Shown piece by piece: positions 34,216 through 43,873 of a DNA stretch of 64,000 nucleotides (position 1 is the stretch's first letter; each line of letters starts with the position of its first letter). The position numbers were made by a program, and so were the translations under genes. The notes beneath the pieces are model-generated. The model was not told where the DNA came from. It saw only the letters and a program-made list of their open reading frames with translations, and ran no database searches. Origin of the DNA: Pantoea endophytica (GTDB lineage Bacteria > Pseudomonadota > Gammaproteobacteria > Enterobacterales > Enterobacteriaceae); NCBI RefSeq assembly GCF_002858935.1, contig NZ_PJRT01000007.1, forward strand, positions 62,001-126,000. Reading direction: 5' to 3'.

Positions 34216-34920
34216 TCAGTGATGCAGCACAATTTCACCGAAATGCTCTTTGTATTTAAATAATTCCAAATCAGATCGCAGACCCAATTTACGCAGTGCA
34301 GTCTGTTTTTGCCCGCTGATGGTTTTACGGCTGCGCGCATATTTTCCGGCGATTTGCGTAATGCTTAATCCATCCAGATAGCAACGGATCACCTCGATCT
34401 CACGTGGGCTGAGATTGCGCAGCAGCAGCGTGATATCTTCGCCAGTTTGACGCGGCAATAAATAGTCATGCATTTCCCGATCGCTTTCCTGAAACTTATC
34501 CATCTCCAGCAGCATATCGGCGGTGAGAAAACGCTTGTTACGGCATACCTGATGCAGGGCGGTAATCAGCACTTCCTGATCTTCACTTTTACCCACAAAG
34601 CCATGCACACCCGCTTTTAACAGCAGTTGCACTATTGCCGGTTTTTCTACTGCCGAGGAGATCAGGATTTTCAAATCGGGATAACGCGCGCGCAGCTGTT
34701 TCACCATCTGCAGGCCGTCGAGTTCGTCTTCGCCAAGCATGTAGTCCAGCACCAGCACGTCCACTGAATGACGCTGCAAAAATGCCATCAGCTGCTGGCG
34801 TTGCGAAAAGGCGCCAGCCAGCTCCAGCGGCGCTTCCTGCGCCAGACGATACTGAATTGCTTTGCCGATCAGGGGATGATCGTCTAATACGGCAACCTGC
34901 CAGATTGCATCTTGTTTCAT
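34216..34920 (-). CDS. EvgA/BvgA-like response regulator (NarL family)
   Basis: A 234-residue response regulator: receiver domain with phospho-acceptor Asp in VLVLDYMLGEDELDG (near residue 59) and a LuxR-type HTH (LSPREIEVIRCYLDGLSIT, GKYARSRKTISGQK). The combination and gene order match EvgA. Its ATG overlaps the last bases of the sensor gene (ATGA), so the two are translationally coupled. Regulated genes are not visible, though the divergent diguanylate cyclase is a candidate. Confidence 0.9.
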   Translation of the reverse strand: MKQDAIWQVAVLDDHPLIGKAIQYRLAQEAPLELAGAFSQRQQLMAFLQRHSVDVLVLDYMLGEDELDGLQMVKQLRARYPDLKILISSAVEKPAIVQLLLKAGVHGFVGKSEDQEVLITALHQVCRNKRFLTADMLLEMDKFQESDREMHDYLLPRQTGEDITLLLRNLSPREIEVIRCYLDGLSITQIAGKYARSRKTISGQKQTALRKLGLRSDLELFKYKEHFGEIVLHH

Positions 34921-37900
34921 GGTTTCACCTCATTATCAGGATTATTTTTTAGTGCGTGAAGGAAGATCGCTTCCAGTTCGGCCACTGCTGTAGCGACTTC
35001 GGGAATCAGCTGCTGCAGGAACGCACTCTCTCGTTGTTCGGCTGCCTGCTCGGCGGCGAGGCAACTCTGTTGTAGGCTTTCAGCGCGCAGTAATTTGGCG
35101 CTGCCAAGTAATTGATGTGCAGCGTGGTGTGCACCAGGGAAGTCCTCCGCCATGGCAGCTTGCTCCAGTTGTGCAAGATCGCGCGCATTTTGCTGCTGAG
35201 CGGTGGTGACCAGATCGCGCCAGGCTTGCGGATCATTGGCCGCGAGGTTTTCCAGGGTAAGCAGGGTTTCATTACGCATGCTGCTGGCAGCGCTGCCGGT
35301 GACCACTCGCAGCAGCTGGGTGCGCTCCAGCGGTTTAAACAGGCAACCATCCATGCCAGCCTGCGTCGCGAGTTGTGCAACGCGCTCTTCTGCCATCGCC
35401 GTCAGGCCATAAATCGGGACTGCGCGGCGATTCATTAGCTTCTCCTCAATACGTAACTGGCGGGTAAATTCAAAGCCATCCATGCCTGGCATATTGCAAT
35501 CGGTGATCACACGATCAACGTCATGTTCGCGCCACAGTGCCAGCGCCGTTTCACCGTCTTCTGCCACCAACACATGATGCCCGGCGTAACGCAACTGTTG
35601 TGCCAGTAGCAGGCGATTGGTGGCGTTGTCATCCACAACCAGCATTCTTAAGGATGCGTGCACAACGTCATCAACTGGCTCAGCTTCTGCTTCAGTCAGC
35701 GTGGCGGGCTGGGCGATGAAGCGCAGCATAAATACGCTGCCCTCATCGGGCTCGCTCTCTACATGCAGCTCGGTTCCCAGCATCACCGCCAGACGGCGAC
35801 AGATGTTGAGACCCAGTCCGGTGCCACTGACGCGATTAGTGCCCTGATCCACCTGAACAAAGGGCTCGAAAATCGCCTTTTGCTGTTCTGGCGTGAGACC
35901 CACCCCACTGTCGCAGACTTCCAGTACGTATTCGGGTTTAGTGATATCTGCCTGGTAAAGCGCCACTTCAACTTCACCCCGCGCGGTAAACTTAATGGCA
36001 TTGCTGACCAGGTTCGCCAGGATCTGCTTCAACGCCACGGGATCGAACAGCACGCTGTCCTGATCGATATCCAGCATGACATTGAGCGCCAGCCCTTTAT
36101 TTAGCGCCACCTGACGGAAAAGCGCTTCAGTGTCGTAAACCACATCGCTCAGTGACATCGGCATGTGGCGAATGCTGAAATGACCGGATTCGATTTTCGC
36201 CAGGTCGAGAATATCGCCGACCAGCGAGAGCAGTGAACGGGAAGATTCCCACGCCAAATCGATATTCTTTTGCCGCTGCGCTTCGTCGCTCTGACCTAAA
36301 TGTTCAATCTCCAACAGGCCAATCAGTGCCGCCAACGGCGTGCGGATTTCATGGCTCATATGTGAAAGGAAAGTACTTTTCGCCTCGCTGGAGCGCAGTG
36401 CCGCACGCTTCGCTTTACGCACGTCCTCTAACAAGGTTTCGATCGTGTGCAGTTGGTTGCTGATTTCGCGCTCGTGCTGGCGCTGCCTCGCCAGCGACGA
36501 TTTCAGCAGATGGTTGCGCCACAGGAAAAACAGCAGGCAAATGCCGGCCACCGCAGCAATACGCAGCACGTAACTGCGATAGCTCTGCCAGGACGTGCTG
36601 GTTGCGGGCGGCGTGTACTTGATCCAGCGCTCCATCAGTGACTGCATGGTTGGCTGCGGAATATCGGACAGCGCTTTATTCAGGATTGAATTCAGATGCT
36701 CATCCGCCACATTGGTGGCCATCGCCATGCGAAACATCGGCAACGGTGCGACAAACGCCACTTTGAAGCGATCGTTGAAGTGGTTATTCAGCAAATATTG
36801 CGCCGATTCGTAGGGCACGATAAAGCCGTCAACCTCTTTGTCCTGCAGCTGCCCGAGGGAGTCGAGCGAAACCGCATTTTCACTAAAATCGATGGTTGGC
36901 CAGCGGCGACGCAGATCAAAGCGGTAATAAGAACGCTCGTAGATGCCGATGCGTTTCCCTGTCATCTCATCGAAACTGTGCCAGTTACTGTCGCTGCGGG
37001 TCATCACCACCCAAGGCGAATAGACATAAGATCGCGTGTATTGAATCTGCGGGCTCTGCTTTGACGCGCCGTCACTCACCACAATCAGGGAATCGCGTTG
37101 ATTAACCAGCGCATCGCGCATATTGCTCAAGCCCCGCATTGGGTTGTAATGAAAACGAATACCGGTGCGTTGCGAGATGAGATTTAACAAATCAACGCTG
37201 AGTCCGGCGACACGCTGTTTGCTGTCGAGAAAGGTGAAAGGCAGATGTGTAGGGTCGTAATTCACCGTGATGTCGCGGTGCTCCGCCAGCCATTTTGCTT
37301 CGGCTTCGCTAAGGTCCAAAGGATGATTCTTCACCACCGACCGGTAATCAAGCCCCCAGGCTTCGGCAATTTGTACGGCATTACGTAGCGGGATATTTTT
37401 AAGAATTTCATTAATGGCGTCGATCAGCTCAGCATTGTCCGCGCGGGCGGCAAAGCGCGCATCCACATCATTCATGTAAGGCGTGCTATGGCCTTCAATG
37501 ATGTTCTGCAAGCCGCGCTGCGACAAATAGCGCTGCGTGGCGGAGTTACTCCAGAACACCATGTCCTCATTAAAAGCGGTATCGGTATAGGCCCAGAGCG
37601 GCGGTGAGGCGGGCGCTAATGTGGCTTCGGGATAGCGTTTATGCAGCAGCGCTTTCAGTTCGTCGTCACCGTAGTACATCAGGCGGTAGCGGCTGTCATT
37701 CAGCTGACGATCAAATTTTGCCTGGCGGCGGCTAATCAACACGCTTTGCGCCAGCGAATAGGGAATACTCAGCGCCAGTTTGGTTTCATGATTAGCAGCC
37801 TGCGGGTAGTAAGGAATTAAATCGACTTGCTTGTTATTGAGCGCGTTAACCAGATCGAGACGGGTGTTATAGCGCTTAACTTCGACCGGGCGATTCAGCG

Positions 37901-38162
37901 TTTTCGCGATGATGGCCAGATAATCGGCGGACAGTCCTTCAAAGGTGTCCTCTTCGAATTCAACCGAATAGGGCGGTAACGTATGGCTCCATACGCCGAC
38001 GCGCAGCACCGGATGACGTTTTAGCCACTGCTGTCCCTCTGCATTCAGCGTCACTTCAGGGGAAACCAGACCGTAACGCGGCGTGAATTTTAAGGTGGTG
38101 GCGCTCCAGGCCGACAGGCAAAAGCCCAACAAAAAAATCATGCTAAAAATGCGTTTGACCAC
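34917..38162 (-). CDS. EvgS/BvgS-like hybrid sensor histidine kinase (phosphorelay)
   Basis: About 1081 residues. Order: signal peptide; two tandem periplasmic SBP_bac_3 (Venus-flytrap) domains (about 30-285 and 290-520); one transmembrane helix (about 530-550, YVLRIAAVAGICLLFF); coiled linker; HisKA with His near 603 (FLSHMSHEIRTPL); HATPase (N-box LANLVSNAIKF); receiver with Asp near 887 (VITDCNMPGMDGF); Hpt with His near 1016 (HHAAHQLLGSAKLL). This is the BvgS layout but lacks the PAS domain usually between membrane and kinase. The start is placed at GTG 38162 (GAGAA upstream); a GTG 36 bp further has no ribosome-binding site. The ligand, by family, could be a small periplasmic molecule or pH/redox. 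Confidence 0.9.
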   Translation of the reverse strand: MVKRIFSMIFLLGFCLSAWSATTLKFTPRYGLVSPEVTLNAEGQQWLKRHPVLRVGVWSHTLPPYSVEFEEDTFEGLSADYLAIIAKTLNRPVEVKRYNTRLDLVNALNNKQVDLIPYYPQAANHETKLALSIPYSLAQSVLISRRQAKFDRQLNDSRYRLMYYGDDELKALLHKRYPEATLAPASPPLWAYTDTAFNEDMVFWSNSATQRYLSQRGLQNIIEGHSTPYMNDVDARFAARADNAELIDAINEILKNIPLRNAVQIAEAWGLDYRSVVKNHPLDLSEAEAKWLAEHRDITVNYDPTHLPFTFLDSKQRVAGLSVDLLNLISQRTGIRFHYNPMRGLSNMRDALVNQRDSLIVVSDGASKQSPQIQYTRSYVYSPWVVMTRSDSNWHSFDEMTGKRIGIYERSYYRFDLRRRWPTIDFSENAVSLDSLGQLQDKEVDGFIVPYESAQYLLNNHFNDRFKVAFVAPLPMFRMAMATNVADEHLNSILNKALSDIPQPTMQSLMERWIKYTPPATSTSWQSYRSYVLRIAAVAGICLLFFLWRNHLLKSSLARQRQHEREISNQLHTIETLLEDVRKAKRAALRSSEAKSTFLSHMSHEIRTPLAALIGLLEIEHLGQSDEAQRQKNIDLAWESSRSLLSLVGDILDLAKIESGHFSIRHMPMSLSDVVYDTEALFRQVALNKGLALNVMLDIDQDSVLFDPVALKQILANLVSNAIKFTARGEVEVALYQADITKPEYVLEVCDSGVGLTPEQQKAIFEPFVQVDQGTNRVSGTGLGLNICRRLAVMLGTELHVESEPDEGSVFMLRFIAQPATLTEAEAEPVDDVVHASLRMLVVDDNATNRLLLAQQLRYAGHHVLVAEDGETALALWREHDVDRVITDCNMPGMDGFEFTRQLRIEEKLMNRRAVPIYGLTAMAEERVAQLATQAGMDGCLFKPLERTQLLRVVTGSAASSMRNETLLTLENLAANDPQAWRDLVTTAQQQNARDLAQLEQAAMAEDFPGAHHAAHQLLGSAKLLRAESLQQSCLAAEQAAEQRESAFLQQLIPEVATAVAELEAIFLHALKNNPDNEVKP

Positions 38163-38491
38163 GAATTGATTCTCAGTTTTCTTTGCTGCTGTAGGCACTG
38201 CCGTGCGGCGGTGCGGCCCTCTGGCTGCGCTTTAATGCGCCAGTGACCCTTCACAGCGGCACGAAACTCAACGGTTATTAAATGCTTTTTAAGAAATTTC
38301 TTACGTCTGTAGGCGGGGCTTATTAAAGGCTGGTACTTAAGTAAGTTAAGTCAGCTGTTTTGACAGGAAACTTTCGACGTAACTCCTGAAGTTTCTCCAA
38401 TTTGCCGCTGCTAATCGGCTTTTCATTTGTTTTATTTACAGAAACTTCCCGGCAGGCAAAATAGCGCTTATTTCCTCTCCTTCAGCCAACC

Positions 38492-39439
38492 ATGTCAGAA
38501 GAAGCGCTGCGTCAGCAGATTCAGAACCTGAAAAAACATAATGCGCGGTTAAAGCGTATAGCGCATGACGCGCGTAATAAGCTGAGTGCAGCGCTGGATG
38601 GAACCGGTTTATGTTTGTGGCAGCTGGATATTCCCAGCGGCAAGCTGGTGATTTTTAATCGTCGCTGGGGGGCGATGCTGGGTTTTCAGCCGAAAGAGAC
38701 CAAAGCGCAGTTCGATGTGTGGCGCGGACGCCTGCATCCGGATGACGCCGACGAAGTGCTCAAAGCTTTTTACGATCACATTGAAGGGCGCGCGCCTTAT
38801 TACGAAGCGCTGCACCGCATGCTGGGCAAAAACGACAACATTAAATGGGTGCTGGATCGCGGACGCGTTACCGAATGGGACGCAGCGGGCAATCCGCTCA
38901 AAGTCACCGGCACGCACATCGATATGACCAAAGAGAAGCAGTACGAAGCGCAGCTCTCATCGCTGGCGCATCACGATCCGCTAACCGGACTGACTAATCG
39001 CCATGCGCTCAATACGCAGTTCAGCAGGATGAAAGCGCTGGGCCCACTGTGCGTGGCGTTTATCGATCTCGATAACTTCAAACACGTCAACGATACCTTG
39101 GGACATCGCAGTGGTGATGAGGTGTTGATTCAACTGAGCCAGCGCATCATCGACGTGGTGCCGCCAAACGTGGTGATTGGCCGACTCGGCGGCGACGAGT
39201 TTGTGCTGCTGATGCCGTTCCTGATCGACTATCCGAAAGTGCGCATTATGATGCAGGCGGTGCTGGATGCCGCGCTGACGCCGTTTGATATTGATAATGG
39301 ACATGCGCAGATTGGTGCGTCAATTGGCATTGCGCAGGTGCAGGAACGCGACAGCTTCGATGAAGCGCTGACGCGGGCCGATGAGGCGATGTATCAGATT
39401 AAGAAGAATGGTAAGCAGGGTTTTGGGTTGGCGGGGTAG
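38492..39439 (+). CDS. PAS-GGDEF diguanylate cyclase
   Basis: A 315-residue cytoplasmic protein: short coiled N terminus (about 1-30), PAS_3-type domain (about 31-150, WRGRLHPDDADEVLKAF), then GGDEF (155-315). The active-site sequence is intact (GRLGGDEFVLL), with DHLTG-like HHDPLTGLTNRHAL. It makes cyclic di-GMP from two GTP. The product-inhibition I-site RxxD expected five residues before GGDEF is absent (PPNV instead). It is divergent from the EvgS-like operon across 330 bp, suggesting that the PAS signal and the phosphorelay may be linked. No EAL domain is present. Confidence 0.92.
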   Translation: MSEEALRQQIQNLKKHNARLKRIAHDARNKLSAALDGTGLCLWQLDIPSGKLVIFNRRWGAMLGFQPKETKAQFDVWRGRLHPDDADEVLKAFYDHIEGRAPYYEALHRMLGKNDNIKWVLDRGRVTEWDAAGNPLKVTGTHIDMTKEKQYEAQLSSLAHHDPLTGLTNRHALNTQFSRMKALGPLCVAFIDLDNFKHVNDTLGHRSGDEVLIQLSQRIIDVVPPNVVIGRLGGDEFVLLMPFLIDYPKVRIMMQAVLDAALTPFDIDNGHAQIGASIGIAQVQERDSFDEALTRADEAMYQIKKNGKQGFGLAG

Positions 39440-39445
39440 CTTTTA

Positions 39446-39544
39446 CCCTCGCCCTAACCCTCTCCCGCAGGCGGGAGAGGGGACTGATCGAGCTTACATA
39501 TGGCAGCGTTTCCCTCTCCCTGTGGGAGAGGGTCAGGGTGAGGG
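39446..39544. repeat. family-A repeat, copy A3
   Basis: CCCTCGCCCTAACCCTCTCC ... CAGGGTGAGGG, with two inner hairpins (CCCGCAGGCGGG and CCCTGTGGG) and the CCGCAC tail. It closely resembles A4, including the GATCGAG spacer segment. Confidence 0.92.
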
Positions 39545-39562
39545 CATCAAGCCGCACCAATC

Positions 39563-41221
39563 TCAATCCGCCAGCAAATGCCCATACATGGTCATCAATC
39601 TGCGGGTGACGCCATTAGTCCAGCCGAAGCCGTCCTGCAGCGGATATTCGCCACCACCACCCGGACGGGCGCGATCGCCGCTGATGTCATACTTCTCCAC
39701 CAGCTTATGATGCAGTGAATAGAAATTATTCACCGTATTCAGCCAGTTAACGGCAATTTCTGTCGCCAGCGTCTCTTCACCGTAGTGATTCAAACCGACC
39801 ACCGCCATCCACTGCAACGGCGCCCAGGCATTGGGTTTATCCCATTGTTCGCCGCTCTCCACCATTGAGGTTAACAAGCCGCCTTGCGTCAGTAACAGAT
39901 GACGCAGCGCAACGGCCTGCAGGTGCGCCTGCTCGGGCGAGGCGAGGCCGAGGAACAGCGGCACCACCGCAGCAGCGGTGAAGGCGCCAAAGCGTTCGCG
40001 ACGCCAGTCGTAATCGCGGTACACCCCGGCGGTGTTATCCCACAGATAGCGATGAATCGCCTGCTTACGCGCATCGGCTTTTTTCTGCCACGCCAGCGCC
40101 GTGAGCTCTTCACCTTTAGCGTGCGACAGCGTCGAAATCATCAGCTCCAGCTTGTAGAGGAATGCGTTGAGGTCGATCGGAATAAATTGCGTGGTGCGGA
40201 TACTCGCCAGACGCTGCGGATCGCGCAGCCAGCGTGAAGAGTAATCCCAGCCCGATGCAGCACCGGCACGCAGATCGCGATAAACCTCATTAGCCGGACG
40301 ACCTGATTTCTTCGCGGTTTCAATATCTTCCAGCCACGACTCATCGCGCGGCGTGTCGCGATCGTCCCAGTAACGGTTGAGCAGCGAACCATCTGGCATG
40401 CGCACCACGTGGCGATAGGCTTGATGCGGCATCAGCTCACCCGCGCCGTCCATCCAGAACTGGTACTCTTTCATCAGCTGATCGAGATAGCGTTTCGCAC
40501 CGCGAATGCCATCCTCTTCAAACAGTTCCACCATCAGCGCAAACACCGGCGGCTGCGAACGGCTGAGGTAGTAAGTACGGTTGCCATTTGGCACGTGACC
40601 GTAGTTATCAATTAGCCAGGCGAAGTTATCCGCCATATGACGCAGCAGATCGTCGCGGCCTGCATCGGCGAGGCCGAGCATGCTGAAGTAAGAGTCCCAG
40701 TAATAGGTTTCTCCAAATCGGCCGCCGGGCACCACGTAAGGTTTCGGCAACGGCAGCAGCGATGAGTGCGCTAAATGTTGCTGTGGCATTTTGGTTAACA
40801 CCGGCCACAGATCGTCAATATGTTCGGTTAAGGTTTTATCTGGATTGGAAACATAAAAACTCTCATTCACCTGAGGTGAATAAAAATGTTCGTGCACGAA
40901 TGCTTCCAGATCAAAATCCGCTGCGCGTTTACGGCGACGAAAACGGATTAAAATATCCAGCGGATCGAATTTTGGTGCGCAGTCCGGAAACGTTTTGCTG
41001 TCAGCAAATATGTGCGATGTCTGTACCTGCTCAAACAGTTCCATGTAGCGATCGGCAGGCGTCAGCGCATCCGGCGCGGGCAAACCTTCAATCAGCTCGG
41101 GTTCCGGCTCCGAATCCTGCATACCTTCGCGAACGAACTCGTGAGGATTATATTGATACTCCAGTTCAGCATCAGCGCGTCGATCCTCGAAAGCGTTATA
41201 TTGCTGTTGGTTAGTATTAAT
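39563..41221 (-). CDS. treF: cytoplasmic trehalase TreF (probable ATT start)
   Basis: A 552-residue GH37 trehalase that splits trehalose into two glucoses in the cytoplasm. Very close to E. coli TreF as remembered: [48 protein letters not shown] and the [17 protein letters not shown] segment are family signatures. No signal peptide, hence TreF not TreA. CAGGAGG lies 5 nt ahead of an in-frame ATT at 41221, giving a length near that of TreF (549). The frame extends upstream to a TTG at 41260, but a TATAAT box (41261-41266) directly abuts it, so that codon is probably at or before the transcript start. Expression in E. coli is RpoS-dependent. Confidence 0.92.
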   Translation of the reverse strand: MNTNQQQYNAFEDRRADAELEYQYNPHEFVREGMQDSEPEPELIEGLPAPDALTPADRYMELFEQVQTSHIFADSKTFPDCAPKFDPLDILIRFRRRKRAADFDLEAFVHEHFYSPQVNESFYVSNPDKTLTEHIDDLWPVLTKMPQQHLAHSSLLPLPKPYVVPGGRFGETYYWDSYFSMLGLADAGRDDLLRHMADNFAWLIDNYGHVPNGNRTYYLSRSQPPVFALMVELFEEDGIRGAKRYLDQLMKEYQFWMDGAGELMPHQAYRHVVRMPDGSLLNRYWDDRDTPRDESWLEDIETAKKSGRPANEVYRDLRAGAASGWDYSSRWLRDPQRLASIRTTQFIPIDLNAFLYKLELMISTLSHAKGEELTALAWQKKADARKQAIHRYLWDNTAGVYRDYDWRRERFGAFTAAAVVPLFLGLASPEQAHLQAVALRHLLLTQGGLLTSMVESGEQWDKPNAWAPLQWMAVVGLNHYGEETLATEIAVNWLNTVNNFYSLHHKLVEKYDISGDRARPGGGGEYPLQDGFGWTNGVTRRLMTMYGHLLAD

Positions 41222-41634
41222 AGCAGCCTCCTGGTAAATTCTTGAATGCGTAAAGAACAAATTATAGAGCTCTGAACGGGCGAAACAACAATGCGATTTA
41301 TCTATGAACGTAATAAATCATGTCGATAGATCCGGTGTTTTTATGAATTTTCAGTGATTACAACGGACTATATTTCAGGAAATGAAAGCGGCTTTTAGGA
41401 TGGATGTTTAAATAGCTGCACAGAAATATCTGTATTTAAGAAAATCGCTAAAATTTGCGCAAAAAAGCGTGGAATGGCTTGATCAATTTATGGCAAACGC
41501 AGCGGAAATAGAGCTGTATTTCCCTCACCCTAACCCTCTCCCGCAGGCGGGAGAGGGAACCGATCGAGTTAGCATGTGGCAGCGACTCCCTCTCCCTGTG
41601 GGAGAGGGCCGGGGTGAGGGCATCAGGCCGCACC
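41222..41634. other. intergenic region with treF promoter and repeat A4
   Basis: No gene seen. A leftward promoter is likely at 41261-41288: TATAAT (reverse complement of 41261-41266), 16-bp spacer, TTGTTT (41283-41288). The right part is repeat A4, which also covers the 3' end of qorB. Confidence 0.6.
41522..41620. repeat. family-A repeat, copy A4
   Basis: CCCTCACCCTAACCCTCTCC ... CGGGGTGAGGG, with the same two inner hairpins and spacer as A3 and a CCGCAC tail. It sits between qorB (3' end) and the treF promoter. Confidence 0.92.
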
Positions 41635-42489
41635 TTATTTCTGCAACGCCGCCTTTATCACGTCCGCATACGGTGTGGTGGGGCGACCAATCAGTTTGCT
41701 TAGCGTATGGCTATCGTCAAACAAACCGCCTTTTTCGGCGCCTGCATCTGAATCTGCCAGCATCTCTGACAAGCCATCTGGCAAACCGGCACCTTTCAGC
41801 GCGGCGGCAAATTCGGCTTGTGGCAGATTGATGTAATCCACCTGCTCGCCAGACTGTTTAGCAATCTCGGCGCTGAACTGCGCCAGCGTGTAGCTGTCGT
41901 CGCCAGCCAGTTCATACACCTTGCCCGCCTGATCGTCACGGCTGATCACTTCGGCCGCTGCCGCCGCATAGTCAGCGCGCGCCGCGGAAGCGATGCGACC
42001 TTCGCCGACCGCACCAATAAAGGCATGATGCGCCAGCGCGGGCGCAATACTCGCCGCGTAGTTTTCGGTGTACCAGCCGTTACGCAGCAGCGCGAAAGGA
42101 ATGCCCGAGGCTTTCAGCTGGGCTTCAGTCGCACGATGCTCAACCCCTAAACCCAACGGCGAGGTATCGGCATGCAGTAAGCTGGTGTAGGCGATAAAGC
42201 CAACGCCGGCGGCTTTTGCCGCATCGATCACCGCCTTGTGCTGCACTTCACGCTGGCCGACTTCACTGGAAGAGATCAGCAGCAGCTTATCGACACCTGC
42301 GAAGGCGCTTTGCAGCGTTTCCGGTTGGCTGTAATCCGCCGCTCGCAGCGTTACGCCCAGCGCCTGCAGATCGGCCGATTTCTCGGGCGAACGCACCGCC
42401 GCAATGATTTCGCTAGCCGGCACTTTTTTCAATAACACGTTAATCACCAGACGGCCCAGTTGGCCTGTGGCACCTGTAATCGCAATCAT
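41635..42489 (-). CDS. qorB: NAD(P)H:quinone oxidoreductase, QorB/YtfG type
   Basis: A 284-residue atypical short-chain-dehydrogenase (NmrA-like) protein. The N-terminal Rossmann motif is MIAITGATGQLGRLV, with VRSPEKSADLQALGV (NADPH preference by the Arg) and LLLISSSEVGQR. E. coli QorB reduces quinones and alters redox balance when overexpressed. AAGGAGA precedes the ATG. It is divergent from an HxlR regulator with a strong dyad operator between, matching the E. coli ytfG-ytfH pair. Confidence 0.93.
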   Translation of the reverse strand: MIAITGATGQLGRLVINVLLKKVPASEIIAAVRSPEKSADLQALGVTLRAADYSQPETLQSAFAGVDKLLLISSSEVGQREVQHKAVIDAAKAAGVGFIAYTSLLHADTSPLGLGVEHRATEAQLKASGIPFALLRNGWYTENYAASIAPALAHHAFIGAVGEGRIASAARADYAAAAAEVISRDDQAGKVYELAGDDSYTLAQFSAEIAKQSGEQVDYINLPQAEFAAALKGAGLPDGLSEMLADSDAGAEKGGLFDDSHTLSKLIGRPTTPYADVIKAALQK

Positions 42490-42531
42490 GTTGTTCTCCT
42501 TTTGAACTGGTATGAAAACAGCCTAAGCGAT

Positions 42532-42570
42532 AAACTAACTTTTAGTAAGTACTTACAGATTTGTTAGTTT
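42532..42570. promoter_or_regulatory. nested dyad operator between qorB and the HxlR gene
   Basis: AAACTAAC (42532-42539) and GTTAGTTT (42563-42570) are perfect inverted arms enclosing the 12-bp palindrome GTAAGTACTTAC (42545-42556), nearly concentric. The site is expected to bind the HxlR dimer and control both directions. Confidence 0.85.
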
Positions 42571-42586
42571 GGAGAAGCTGAGTTAA

Positions 42587-42949
42587 ATGTCTGAAAAGTT
42601 GAGTGAAAAGTTTACACGCGGTGAGTTGCTTAACGTGAATTGCCCCTCACGCGACGTGTTGAAGCGCATTACCAGCCGCTGGAGCGTACTGATTTTGCTG
42701 GCGCTGCGCGAAGAAACCCTGCGTTTTAGCGAGCTGCGCCGCAAGATTGGCGGCGTCAGCGAACGTATGCTGGCGCAGACGCTGCGCTATATGGAAGAGG
42801 ATGGTTTTGTTGAACGCATTGCCTATGACGTGGTGCCACCGCACGTTGAGTATCGTTTGACGTCGTTAGGCCGCGAAGTGGAAGGGCAGGTGACCGGACT
42901 GGCGGATTGGCTGGAGAGCAATGTGCATCGGATTTTGAAGGCGCATTGA
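42587..42949 (+). CDS. HxlR-family regulator, YtfH/QorR type
   Basis: A 120-residue HxlR winged-helix protein: NCPSRDVLKRITSRWSVL (with the conserved Cys), then FSELRRKIGGVSERMLAQTL as recognition region and MEEDGFVERIAYDVVPPHV. The single Cys in the N-terminal NCPS motif is the redox-sensing residue in characterised members. GGAG precedes the ATG. Divergent from qorB across a nested dyad, so it most likely represses qorB and itself, lifted by quinones or diamide-type stress. Confidence 0.9.
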   Translation: MSEKLSEKFTRGELLNVNCPSRDVLKRITSRWSVLILLALREETLRFSELRRKIGGVSERMLAQTLRYMEEDGFVERIAYDVVPPHVEYRLTSLGREVEGQVTGLADWLESNVHRILKAH

Positions 42950-42982
42950 GAAGGGCCGCCATTTATGGCGACCGCCGCACCC

Positions 42983-43873
42983 TCAAGCGCGTAAATACTT
43001 CTCAAACCAACCCAGCGTGCGGCTCCATGCTAATTCGGCGGCGGTTTTGTCATAACGCGGCGTCGAATCATTGTGGAAGCCATGATTCACACCGGGATAT
43101 ACATAGCCTTCATGGATTTTGTGATTGGCTTTCAACGCCTCTTCATAGGCTGGCCAACCTTCGTTGATGCCTTTATCCAGCGCGGCGTAGTGCAGCAACA
43201 GCGGCGCTTTGATGCGCGGCACATCTTCCGCTTTAGGCTGACGGCCGTAGAACGGTACCGCGCAGGCCAAATCAGGGAACGCGACTGCCGCCGCATTGGC
43301 TACGCCGCCGCCGTAGCAGAAGCCGGTGATACCCACTTTGCCGGTGCCCTCTTCGTGGTGCATCAGGAAATCAATCGCGGCGAAGAAGTCATTCATCAAC
43401 TTGGTGGGGTCGACTTTGGCCTGCATCACTTTGCCTTCATCATCATTCCCCGGATAACCGCCCAGCGAGCTCAAACCATCTGGTGCCAGCGCGATGTAAC
43501 CGGCTTTCGCTACCCGTCGCGCCACGTCTTCGATGTAGGGATTGAGGCCACGATTCTCGTGCACCACTACCACCGCAGGCACTTTGCCGGATGCATTGGC
43601 CGGTCGCACCAGATAGCCGCGCACCTCGCCGTGACCTTGCGGTGACGGATAGTGAATGTATTCCGGTTTGATCGCTGGATCGGTAAATTCCACCTGCTGC
43701 GCCAGCGCATAATTGGGGCTCATGGCGCTGAGCAGCGTGGCGCCGGTCATGCCGGCGATGGTGAATTTCGCCGCCATCGCGATAAATTCGCGTTTGCTGA
43801 TTTTGCCGTGCGCGTAGTAATCGTAAAGCTCGAGCAGTTCCTGAGGGAAATCCTGTGCAGTAAGACGGGCCAT
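42983..43873 (-). CDS. dienelactone-hydrolase family protein (YghX-like)
   Basis: A 296-residue alpha/beta hydrolase. N-terminal leader [19 protein letters not shown] is followed by a hydrophobic stretch ending PNYALA, a probable export or anchor signal (Tat-like, but only Lys-Arg). The nucleophile is Cys in GFCYGGG (dienelactone-hydrolase type), with [12 protein letters not shown] and GVNHGFHN carrying the acid and His. AAGGAG precedes the ATG at 43873; a longer frame upstream lacks family similarity. It resembles YghX. Substrate unknown. Confidence 0.85.
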   Translation of the reverse strand: MARLTAQDFPQELLELYDYYAHGKISKREFIAMAAKFTIAGMTGATLLSAMSPNYALAQQVEFTDPAIKPEYIHYPSPQGHGEVRGYLVRPANASGKVPAVVVVHENRGLNPYIEDVARRVAKAGYIALAPDGLSSLGGYPGNDDEGKVMQAKVDPTKLMNDFFAAIDFLMHHEEGTGKVGITGFCYGGGVANAAAVAFPDLACAVPFYGRQPKAEDVPRIKAPLLLHYAALDKGINEGWPAYEEALKANHKIHEGYVYPGVNHGFHNDSTPRYDKTAAELAWSRTLGWFEKYLRA

